Assembly: GCA_036897525.1 (NCBI GenBank)
Contig: JAYMTJ010000092.1
Location: 1 to 33,930 of the forward strand
Direction: 5' to 3'
From: Pelargonium x hortorum
Lineage: Eukaryota > Streptophyta > Magnoliopsida > Geraniales > Geraniaceae
DNA length: 33,930 bases
Below, piece after piece: positions 21,091 to 31,560 of this stretch. How positions within the stretch are numbered: the first letter of the stretch is position 1; every line of letters begins with the position of its first letter. The position numbers were made by a program, and so were the translations under genes. The notes beneath the pieces are model-generated. The model saw only the letters and a program-made list of their open reading frames with translations. It was not told the origin of the DNA and did no database searches.

Positions 21091-24000
21091 CTTAAGAGTT
21101 GTATTAGGATCTTTGTTAGTAAGGGGGTTCCTGTTCCCTGCAGTTATTTATTACAGAGGACACAACCCTTAGTTATCCCTCTCTTATCAGCTTCTTAAAA
21201 TGCTAGGGGCTTTTTTATTGGTAAGTAAGGGCTCAACTAAACCTAAGGTCGAATGTATCGGGCCCCCTTAGCCTCAGTCCTAGTGCTATTAAAAACGAGT
21301 TTTGTACAAGTATGATTCAGCTTCTACGCCCCAAGCCCTTTCCCTTTTTTCGGGAAAAATCAGCCCTAAATAAAGAGACTAAAGAATCTCTAGCCTCTCG
21401 GTGTTTAGTTTAGGCCTCTTAAGGGTTTCTACGAGAATACAAATAGGTATTAGAAAAGTAGTTGACATCGCGAGCAAAATGTCGGGAAAGTTCTTCTATT
21501 AAACAAAAATTCATGAAGGTATCCCTGGAAGCTTTCTACAAAGTAAAATACTTGTCAATAATAGATTTTTTTGTGTCGGAAGATATTGAGACAGTCCATG
21601 TCTAGAATTTTTTCTTGAGTTTGTATGTAAAGGAGCGCGCTGAGACTAAAGGTATCCTGTAACATGTAGTATTTTTGCGTATCGATAGAAGCGGGAGGTA
21701 AATAGAGTTCTATAAAGATTTAAACTTGCGAGAAAGATTCCTAACGAGTAAAGTTAAAGTAAAGACATTATACCTTCATAACAGAAAAATGGTAGCCATC
21801 CATTCTGCCTCTGCTTTTTTGAGTACTTTAAGGGAGTTATATACTGTTTGAAATAATTTCAAAAAATGAGTTAGCCAAGAAACTTCCATGATGTACATTT
21901 TGTGACAAAAAACTGTATTTTAAGGGGGCGGATTTCCGGATTTACTATAAATAGGATATATATAAACTCTTCTATCAAAACACTTAAAAAAACTAGATCT
22001 ATCTTCAATTTCAGTTTCAAAAGACAAATATAGGCAGTCCATAACCTCGCGCTTTCTTAAGATTTACCCTATGCTATAACCGGTTAACTCTTAGGTATAT
22101 ATTCAAGGTACACTTTGACCCCTATTTGATAACTAAGTACTAAGAAACGAAGCCTCTCGTGAAATAAAGATACTTGTTGTTTTAGCATACCCTTTGTTTG
22201 ACATTGACAACTTGCTATTACCATATTAAAGATTACCTAGACAAACCCTGGTACATAGAATTGAGAGGGCCCCCTTTATGTAAATCCACAGCTACTGCTC
22301 TCAAAACCACAAATACAAGATTAAATAGAAAGTCATTTTTTTTTAACGACGGTCTTTCATTTTCGGAACAGATTGTAAAATTGAAAAGCCGAAAAGTGCC
22401 ATATACTCTGGAAAAAAGATTTCCTTGTACGAAACTTTGATGCCTACTAATTTTGAAAATCTGTCTTATACAAGACAAGCGCGCTACTATGTAGGGTATA
22501 CTTCATTCTATAGAAAAGGTAAATACCAGTCAGAAATTATCATTTTGTTTTGTAATTTAGGGTTCTATCACACTTCTAAATAAATCTTGAAACAATAATA
22601 GTACTTACTCTGAATACGAGATTCTGGTATATAGTATGTCCAGCCGGAGGCAAAAGGGAAGCTCGCTGCCCTAGGTTTTTGTCCCCTGTAATATAAATTT
22701 CGAGTTAATTCAAAGCATTCATAACAAAAATTCTCCCTTTTCTCGTTGTTGATATCGAAAAGATCTTACTAAGAATTTAATAAGGATCTATTTGGGGCAT
22801 TCCAAAATTATTAAAACTCTACGGATAAACTGTATATGACCTCGTAACAAATCTATTCTCTCAGAAAAAAGTTAGATTCTCTTTTGTATAAATCTCGCGT
22901 AATCTAGGTGTCGGTTTAGGAAGTTTATAGGGATTTGCTAGGCTAGCTTGTTATTGTTATATAGTTCAATTAAGGGAATTTTAGTTTCACAAGGGCTGCC
23001 TGATCTTATCACATAAGGATTAAAAAAAAGAAGTCGAGCTACTTAACCCGCAGTTCATACTTAGAGTTTATCACGTAGAAAACATTTTCTGTATCTTTAT
23101 AATACAATACTGTTTGTTCGACAAAAACAAAAAGGGGGCCCTTACTTAATATCTTTCCGTAGCATTTAATAGAAATCCAGTATTACTTATACTTACTAGG
23201 AACCCCGGTTTATTTAGAAAACCCCTTTATTCTGTATTCTTCTCCTATTCCCTACTTGCCAGATGCACGGGTTACTCTAGACGAGGCCCTTGTTGCGATT
23301 AAATCTGGGAATGTAACTTATTTCAAAAGTTTCAAAAGAAACATTTCTTTAGATTAGGCTTACTTATTATTAGAATCTTGAAAAGGTCTGCTCATATCAT
23401 ATATGCTAACCTTACTTATATAGAATAAAAAGAATTTGGCAGTTGAAGTTAAGCGAATAAAAAAAAAAACGTACTAATCCTGCGCCCTTATAGGCTTATC
23501 ACAAAAGAGGATGCTAACAAATAAAATAAAGCAGAGCCTTCGCGTTACTAACATAGCTCCACTTTTGAGTAGGTCCACTGAGAATAAATAACACCTAGAT
23601 TTATAGTACCTCTCTCTTATATCCCTTTATTTTGTTTTCCTACTCTATAGTAAACTAAACCCCCCTAGTAAATCTGGAGAGAAGCAGTTTAGTACTGCAA
23701 CAAGCATAAGGGTACATAATTACTAAAGTATTAAAAATAATAAAAGGGACTCCCGCCAGGGTGGAGAGATGGGCAAGCACTTGTAAAAAACGAATACTGT
23801 AATAATAACCAGCTTCCAGTCAACAGAAATTGTAAGAAATCTAAGATTTAAGTTAAGGCTTTCGGAAAGTTTTATTCCTTGTTTTAATCAGTTGGAGAAT
23901 ATGAAGCTGCCGTTTTGCAATACCAAAAAATATAGGATAGGCTTTATATAATAATTCGGGAAAGTAAAAGAGTAGGCCTGCTAACTAAGAGTCACATAGG

Positions 24001-25711
24001 AGATAAAAAGAATATACTAGCTTTAAGTTATAACTAATAGTTATGAAATGGAAGAGATGATCAAGTAAAAAGTTAGAAATTTCCTGGACTTCCGTCTTTG
24101 AGTTAGCTTGTACTACTAGGAGCATATAACAGGGAAAATCCCTTTAAGAGATCTTGATAGCAGGTTCCCTTAACAAACAAAAGACCCCCTTTTTTTAAGT
24201 ATACTACTCTACTAATTAATAGCAAAGAATTAAAGAAACAAAGTTGGCACTATTGTTTTTGTTAGATCTACTTATCAGTCAACTCAATTCTACTAGTTAA
24301 TGAGAGCTTAAAAGTAAAACGCGTTTCTTCTGATTATCTCGAAATTTAAGGAAAGTTTATGTGCTTATTAGTAAAGTAAAAGAAAAGGCCGCATCCATAT
24401 TTAAGACTTCAGAATCAAGAGGCTTCTCTGAAAGAAGCTAGAACGAATCCAGGTAATTAAAGTGAATGTAAAAAAAAACTATTAAAATCCAAATCAAAAT
24501 TCTAATGTATTAGGGGCCTATTGGCCGTCCCTGCACTATAAAGCTTTGCCATTAATATTGAATTTTGTACTCTCAGTCTAATGCATTTTGGTTAGTATTG
24601 TTGAATTCAAACATAGGGTAACTAGTTCACTCCTTGTAGATATTCCCGTGTATAAGAAAGAGCTGCTTTAGTCATTTTAGAGTCAGGGGTTTTCCTTGTG
24701 GAAGTCTTTCTATTACTTAAAGACTTAAAGAAAGCACTTAAAAGCCAGCAGTCTCCTTTTAGTCCTCTAGGGTTTTTACCAGATAAGTATATAGGAGCAC
24801 TCGTAAGTAATAATAATAAAGAGAGTGTTTTTTTAGACTTTATATTATAAGAGTTCTACTTACAGGGTTTTCTACAATTAAATAATATTTGATTGAGGTA
24901 CAACGGTTGTTCCTTTCCTTATCCGTAAGAACTCTTATTGGTTGAGTGAGTTTTTACAGGCAAGTCTGCCTATTTCTTTATGAAGTTTAGTAATACAAGA
25001 ATAAAAAGCACAAGTTTTGCTTCACCTTCATTTGTACCCGTCGAAGTAGGAATACCCGAGCTAAGTTTTTAAAAGAAGGAATAGTTTTAGAATAAAGGCA
25101 AGAGCCCTGCTTTGTTAGTTTTTTCTAAAGCATCTGATAAAATAAAACCACGGGCAAGTAAAACCCCCTATAAATATAACATAAACTTGAACCAAGGATT
25201 TCCTAATCCCCCTGCGCTTCTGCATTTAGGGTCATATTAAAACGAGTCTATTAAAACACGGAATCTCTCTCTTGGTAGTGCCGGTTGAATACCATCGGGT
25301 TCCTTGTACAAGAAATTTCAAAGAGGGAACTTACGGGACCCTATGTAGAATTAATTGTTTCCTTGTACTACTCAATAAAATTACTGTTTAGTTCTGTTTC
25401 CTCAATATGAGCATGCAAAGGTTCCCTGGTTACGCCCCAAAAGGATTTTTAGAATCTTAATATTCACTTAAGAAAAGTCTTTTTTTTAATTCCTTTTCCA
25501 AATAAGGAGTAACCATAAAATACAAAAGAATAACTATACTCTGGAATTTCTATTTCTAAGGGGTCTTATCAAGATTTTGGTACTAAAAATACATGGCTTT
25601 AAGATTTCATTTGCATATATGGTAAGGTAAATAAAGCACTTCATCAGGGTTTCGTTCTAAAATAAAAGGGAGAATTAGGGGCTAATGAACAGAGGGCAAA
25701 AACTAGCTTAG
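21091..25711. other. gene-free AT-rich stretch
   Basis: No gene is supported. GGGCCC occurs at 21260-21265, 22267-22272 and 23136-23141. A run of 11 adenines lies at about 23459-23469. The segment 22233-22440 is open on both strands at once (80 and 81 codons), which is compatible with chance and gives no recognisable protein. Confidence 0.55.
23321..23338. repeat. 9-bp perfect tandem duplication
   Basis: TTTCAAAAG occurs twice head to tail. A slippage or repair footprint is the simplest reading. Confidence 0.8.
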
Positions 25712-25778
25712 GAAAAGAGTCATTCGAACCTAGAATTACCCTTTCAAGAGGTTTATGCTCTAACTTTAGACCCCGGGT
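25712..25778 (-). pseudogene. possible tRNA relic
   Basis: On the minus strand a D-arm-like GTTAGAGCAT (from 25764 to 25755) is followed after exactly 24 bases by GGTTCGAAT, a TΨC loop string. This is the same spacing as in a class I tRNA. Between them, ACCT and GGGT can pair around a seven-base loop CTTGAAA, which would place TGA as anticodon. Serine tRNAs of that type have a long variable arm, which is absent. T-stem and acceptor strands do not pair. If genuine, it is a dead copy of unknown identity; it may be coincidence. Confidence 0.25.
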
Positions 25779-28700
25779 TTTTATTCAAAAAAAAAAGCGA
25801 CGTAATATTCAGTTTTTGTATATTGCGCTCATAGAGCATGCTTTATATAAGTACTTACAGCCTTGTTGTTAAATTCTGTTCTGATAAAGTTTATTTCTCG
25901 AGCGGGCTCTTGTCTTATAAAGTATAAGTAGTATGTTAAAGAGTCGAACTTTTACAAAAGAGCTAGTAGTTTCCTTTTCCTCTGTGCGATCTATCAAGGA
26001 TGCTAAATAAAGAGTATTTCTAGGTTTTTGAAGTGTTGAATATATATACGGGGATACCTCAACTAGCGATAAATGGCTATTCCGGATAAAACTTTAAGGT
26101 TGTTCGCTTTAGTTCTCTTAATTAATCCTTCTTAGATTTAGTCGGACTTGTATTTAAGTTTAAAGGTTTGTTCCCATGTTTTGCCTGTTCTTTTTTAAGG
26201 GGGCTTATAATATAACGCAGGCATTTCCGGTAAGTATAAAGTGAAAGCTTGTTTTTGGTGTTGGTTATTGCTGCTAGTGTATACTAGTACTATCATGCAT
26301 TTCCCTCCCTTCACTAAGTTTCCGTTGGGTAATAGGATTTTTATCAATGCACTATAAGGTTTCAATCCTCTTTAACGAAAAGCAAGAGGGTACAAGAGGA
26401 AGTTTCAATTATAACAATCTATAACTATTAGTATAAAAGAACTATACAGGCACCAAAGTGTACAGGCTGCGGGAATCCCCCAAAGGGTAAGGCTGCTAAG
26501 ATTAAGAAGGGTTTCAAGCTCCAGTAGAGTCCAAGTAACAAACAAGTAATACAAGATATTATAGGCAAAGCAGCAGGAGAGTTTTGATGAGTGGGGTAGA
26601 AATAGCCTTTAAGTTTTTTATTGATTATACGTTATACATATTGATTTTAAGAGGTGTAAGATTCGACTTACATTATAATGTACTGTACTTTTTGCGAAAA
26701 AAAATCTGATCTAAACTTATTATTGACAGAAATTTGACTAAAAACCCACTTAGGACAAAGGCGGTTCGCTAAGACAAAGAAGAGGAACTAGAATGCTAAG
26801 GAGTTGTCCACTTCGATTCAGAAAAATGAGTTTTCACTATTGGCCAGTAGTCTTAAAGCATAATAACAAAGTTATTTCCTTTTAAGTTTAAGAGCGGCAG
26901 AGTTTAAATAGTAGATTCGAATTCTTATTAATTATAGGAAAGTCCTTGCCTGAATATTGTCTCTCTTTACCTCGAAAACCGCTAAACTCTATAAAATCAT
27001 AAGATAATTTATGTCTTACTAGGGCGCACCCGCATACCGTTAAAAAGACCTTTTAGCATTCTAGGAAATATATAGCCTCTAGGGTATGAGCTTTAAATAA
27101 AGGACAACTTTATAGATAGTTTTTTCCTAGTTGCATTCCCGAAATTTCTAAAAGGGTTTTGTGATTAATGCATGCTAGTTTAAAGTATGAAATGGAATTA
27201 CTCCTAATTTCGAGTTAAAAGTCTCACGATACACATTAATTAGACTTTTCTACTTTCGACTTCCTTTGCTTTTGGGATTTGGGAGTCATATTAGAGTTCC
27301 ATACTGTAATTTCCAAATAAGAAAAAAAAAAGTGTAAACCATGTCACTTCCACTTGAAGCTTTCTAACTAAAGTGAGTCTTATTTCAAATACCAGATAGA
27401 AAAAAAGAATGAGCCAAGTCTTTCTGTCAAGTTCGGAGATTCCATTCCCTGAGTTGAGCTACACCGGATACATTACTAAAAACAAAGGACATACTAAAGG
27501 TGTAACCTCAATCAGGTATAGTACGAGGATTTTAAAGCGCTTAAGTTAGCATTCAACTTGAGCTAGAGCAAGGCCTGGTTACTTTTCAATTTTAGTACCT
27601 TAAAAACGAGGCACCTAAGGGTTTAGGCTTAACAACTTTTCTTTTCTGTACTTATAACAGAAGGACTCATGCTTTACCTGGTATACATCATGACTTAGCT
27701 ACGGCTTTCGGGAATATATTATATAATTATGTCAGAAAATGCAATTAGAACAAAATGAAATGAAAAAATATCTATCTAAATGATTTTGATGTGTATTTTT
27801 GAAGTCATAGTTTTGACTAACAAGAGATTCTGCTAGCAGCACTTTTTCTTCTCTCTTTGTATCTATAAATAGAAGAGATCAGGCCCTCGTATTAATATTA
27901 ATAATTCTCAACAACATACTAAAAAGCCAAGCCGAGAATGATAACCTTAACCTTCTTGTACAAGCCAATTTCGCTTTTGCTAAGATTAAAAAAATACGAG
28001 TTTTTCCTTTACGAGGTTCCCACTGACTACTACTACTAGTTTCGAAAATCTGTTGGTTTTCTATCCTTTTCAATATGCAATACTGGTATAGAACAATATA
28101 GACTTAGATATGAGTGCAGGTCCTTTTAAACTTAAACTATCCTTTGAAAATCTCCTTTCGTACTCTTGACATAACAACTATTTTACTATTTTGGATATAG
28201 CCCTATTTAGTTAGAAAAAGAAGGCGTAGCAAATCGGGGAGGATGGTGCTCAGAGTTAAATAAAAAAAAAGTTATCAGATACTGGGATAAGGCGAGATCC
28301 TAGCAGCTGTTTTCAGAAATCTTTAGGTATTTAGACCTAAGTCTATACAGAATCTATAATATTTATGCTCTTATTCGTAATTTACAGCAGTATTGGTTGT
28401 TGTGTGACTAGCGGATCTTTGTAGGGATCCACAAAAGAATAAAGGATTCCTAGGCGGACTTTGGCCTGCTAAAACATAAAGGTTTCTTGTTAAAGTATTG
28501 CGGTAATTAGTGTCTCTGCACTACACACTCGTGTTCAAAAGTCTTTCCTCATTAATAACAAAGGATGTTTGTTATCTCAAACTTATACCTACTAGACTCC
28601 CTACCCTAGAAAGATTAAGAGCAAATAAGACGGCTCATGGCTATCGAGCACAATAATAAGGGTCATAACTTCTGTTTTTATCAACAAAAGCGAGCGGCAT

Positions 28701-29101
28701 TTCTGAACGTTTTGAGAATGGAGTATAATAGAGAAAACTTTTAATATTCCCTAATTTCACTTTATAAGTATGAATTATGAATATGGAGTTCTTTTAGTTT
28801 CTCTTTAGGTAAGCCTTTTTTTTGAGCTGTCTTCAATCAATAGTAGCGCATAAGGGTATTGGCGGTATATCTAAGTTACAATAGTTATAATTTGCCTCTA
28901 TTGAAGTAATTAGTAGGATTCCAAGATGATGTAAACATAACAAGAATAAATTAGAAAATGACTCCTGAGAATACGGTGTGCTTAGCGAGTCTGTGTAATT
29001 TAGAGTTTGTGTTGTGCTTATTCCAAGAATCCGGTATTCTCCCAAACCCAAAGTAGTATATGTAAACAGTGCTGCTTAATATAGCTCCATACGGATGAAG
29101 G
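25779..29101. other. gene-free AT-rich stretch
   Basis: Nothing codable was recognised. AGCTACACCG at 27457-27466 and AAGGCTGCTAAG at 26489-26500 echo words of the 8-9 kb block. Minus-strand frames 27879-28073 and 28833-29051 are short and unrecognised. Confidence 0.55.
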
Positions 29102-29123
29102 CCAATAGTATACCAATAGTATA
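29102..29123. repeat. 11-bp perfect tandem duplication
   Basis: CCAATAGTATA occurs twice head to tail without mismatch, the same unit length as the duplication at 2140-2161 but of unrelated sequence. Confidence 0.85.
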
Positions 29124-29323
29124 TCGGATCTATTCTTTATCTAAAAGGGGCTGCTCCTAAGCTAGCATACTTATCATAAGTTGACTTACGAGAAAGAAAA
29201 TTTAGGATACCTTAAGAAACTCTTAGATTCCCGAAAACATAAAACTTCTATTTAATTAAATACATGAAAACAAGGGTTAACTTGCTAAAATGTACGGAAA
29301 AAGAGTCTTCCTATGAGCACAAA

Positions 29324-29382
29324 CTCCAGAATCTGTACCCTATCTGCTTTTTGACTTACTGCTTAGTTGAGCTAGACTTTTG
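29324..29382. repeat. diverged dispersed repeat, copy 2
   Basis: Partner of 10512-10563, same orientation, carrying the exact 14-mer CAGAATCTGTACCC at 29327-29340 and the TTTTGACTTACTG segment. Confidence 0.55.
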
Positions 29383-29430
29383 TACATCTAGGGATTTATT
29401 CCCAGGATAAGGCGAAAGCAAAACAAAAAC

Positions 29431-29444
29431 AGTAGTAGTAGTAA
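29431..29444. repeat. short AGT microsatellite
   Basis: Four consecutive AGT trinucleotides followed by AAG, too short to be informative. Confidence 0.7.
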
Positions 29445-29566
29445 GAATTTAGTGCTACTTCCATTTGAACCTTTGACATTACTGTAAACTAATAGGCGTT
29501 TTTCTTTTGCAGTAGGAGCCCGATTTAAACCCTTCAGCAGCCTGTAATACAATATTTTCCTATGTT

Positions 29567-29664
29567 TTAGAATTCCTGTACCTCTATGGGGTCAAGGAAG
29601 AGCTCTAGCTTAGTCTTTTTTGACTTTATTATTTATTATACTGGATTCTTGTGGCTCGTAATTA
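29567..29664. repeat. diverged dispersed repeat, copy 2
   Basis: Partner of 5837-5920, same orientation, with GTCAAGGAAGAGCTC at 29591-29605 and the exact GGCTCGTAATTA at 29653-29664. It lies only about 190 bases after another dispersed-repeat copy (29324-29382), so this corner of the window is a small mosaic of sequences found elsewhere in it. Confidence 0.5.
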
Positions 29665-30240
29665 TGCTTCTTTTAGAATTTCTTTAGATCTGCTCTTTGG
29701 AATTAGAAAAAGTTCGAAGTTAATATCAAATCCTTTTATTTATTACTAGTTACTAGGTCCCTTAAGGTGTTAAAAGGGGTTTCTGAGTTAATATAAACAG
29801 GGTTTTTTAGTTAATGGAAGGTTTCGCTTATAAACGAGTTTTTTAGAAAGGTACTTACTTAAAATTCAAAATTTCCTTTGAAAAGTTTCTTTTATTGAGT
29901 TTTATCGTAGTTACAATTCCTCGCAAAGGAGTCCCTTTTTAAGGAAATTCCTATCTTAGAGGTTAGCTTTATATCACTTAAGAGCAGGTTTTTTTCTTCT
30001 CCTCTTAGTACTTAGTTGCAGAAAGAAATAAAATAGAACAGAATTTATACCACTCTCTGCACCGATATAATCAAAGTACTCCGTTATTTTCACATTATCG
30101 CAGTATTAAGAAAGAAAATATAGTATGAAAGACGAGCATTCAGGATTCTTTATCTAACTCCAAGCTCCCCTCATAACAAACGAGTACTTTAACCTCACTT
30201 TTAACAAATGAAATGAGCCCTTGAGATCTTCTTCCTCACT
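29665..30240. other. gene-free AT-rich stretch
   Basis: Homopolymer-rich non-coding DNA. Nothing was recognised. Confidence 0.55.
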
Positions 30241-30296
30241 GATAAGCTAGTTTCTTATATTCCCTAGTTCTGCCGGTTTTGTACTTTCTTACCTTT

Positions 30297-30338
30297 AGCT
30301 TTCTTTCTTCAGTGGAATTAGCTAACTTCTTTATCTGA
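30297..30338. repeat. internal direct repeat, copy 1
   Basis: A roughly 40-base stretch around AGCTTTCTTTCTTCAGTGG and AATTAGCTAAC that recurs, diverged, at 30642-30682. The offset is about 345 bases, and AATTAGCTAAC is exact in both. The sequences between and beyond do not align by eye. Confidence 0.55.
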
Positions 30339-30641
30339 ATCTTCGTACTTTTATTAATAGCTATAACAGCCTTTCTCTTAGATAGAGGCCCCATTCTTAC
30401 TAGCTTTAAAGTGAAAAAAACCTGAAACTTTATTCTATATAACAGACTCCTTTTGAAAACGAGTCTCTTTCTTAATCTATCTTACTTGTTTTGATAGCAC
30501 TTATACTTGTACTACCTATCTTATGAGCTAAACCTACACTCGGCTTTCTCTTTGTTTGAAACTGTTCGTACTTGAAATCCCAAGGCATCTTAATGCAATT
30601 GAGACGCGGTAGCCCAAGCCCAAGGAAGTTTAACTCGTAAA

Positions 30642-30682
30642 AGCTCTTTCTTCCGCAGTGAATTAGCTAACTGATCTTATCT
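30642..30682. repeat. internal direct repeat, copy 2
   Basis: Partner of 30297-30338, with small insertions around the CAGTG word and the exact AATTAGCTAAC at 30661-30671. Confidence 0.55.
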
Positions 30683-31340
30683 TTAGGGTGGAAACAAAAG
30701 AACAAGAAAAAGCAGACTTACCCCGACTTCGTCGCCTTAGTTCCTTATCTCTTTCTAGACTAATTAGGACTTTATACTTGGAAAACTGGAATTACCCCTA
30801 TTATTACTAATTACCGAGTTGAGAAAGATAAATCCTTTCATTCCAACCCTAAATTATTAACTTTAAGGACTTCAATTACAAACTATAAAGAAATCCCAGT
30901 CAAGAATTACCAGCTACTCATCTTTCTTTCATTCCCGAAAATAAGGACTCCTTTTCCAAGCTTACATTACAGTTGCCCTAATCGCTGTATTCCCTTAACC
31001 TCTAAGCCCAACCTGTAAAGCCTCAACCGAACTCTAAGCTCTCGAAAACGTAAAGGAAACATAAACGGAATTCCCTCCTTCTCAGTCGAAAATAGAAGTA
31101 CCTGCTGCTAACATAATCACCTCTTTCCAGTTTAGGAACTCTCTATCTCTTAATTGTATTAGTTCTCTTGTTTGGGTCCTACCTCTCTGAATATCTTGTC
31201 TATCTTTCAACTGCTAATGGTATCGAGGGATAGAATAAAGAATAGAAAGAATCTTAGTCTTTGTAAGCTCTATCTATGCAGGATACGGATAAACAGAATC
31301 TCTCTTTTCTTTGTCTTTTGTGTTTCATATTCACAGTATA

Positions 31341-31560
31341 TAAGATACAATAGAATTTAGGAGTTAAACTCTAAAGTAAGGAGTTTGCTTAGAGGTAGGG
31401 TAAAGTACTGAACAAGATGGGAGGTTCTTTATGGTTCTAATTATTCTAATAATTGGAGGAATGAAACTGAGTCACTAAGTGTTGGGAGCCTTCTGAATTA
31501 CGCAGTCTTTGTATTGATAGTGTTGTTTTCTAGTCTAATGGAGGACACTCTCTCGCAGTC
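31341..31560. other. G-skewed non-coding block
   Basis: Lines 31381-31560 contain about 47 G and 23 C. The block directly follows the C-skewed block, the same order as at 60-880. Confidence 0.5.

Larger units (their letters stand above)
30241..31340. other. C-skewed non-coding block
   Basis: Lines 30961-31140 contain about 24 G and 52 C. It has the same CTTAC, AACTC and AGCTAAC vocabulary as the 7.9-10 kb block. An internal repeat is described separately. A 62-codon frame at 31172-31360 is unrecognised. Confidence 0.55.

Noticed and set aside
22198-22478. Overlapping 80- and 81-codon frames on both strands
   Set aside because: Antisense open frames of this size arise by chance, and neither translation is recognisable.
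26580-26610. Hammerhead-like TGATGAG ... GAAA arrangement
   Set aside because: The preceding conserved C is missing, and no helices I and III could be found by eye.
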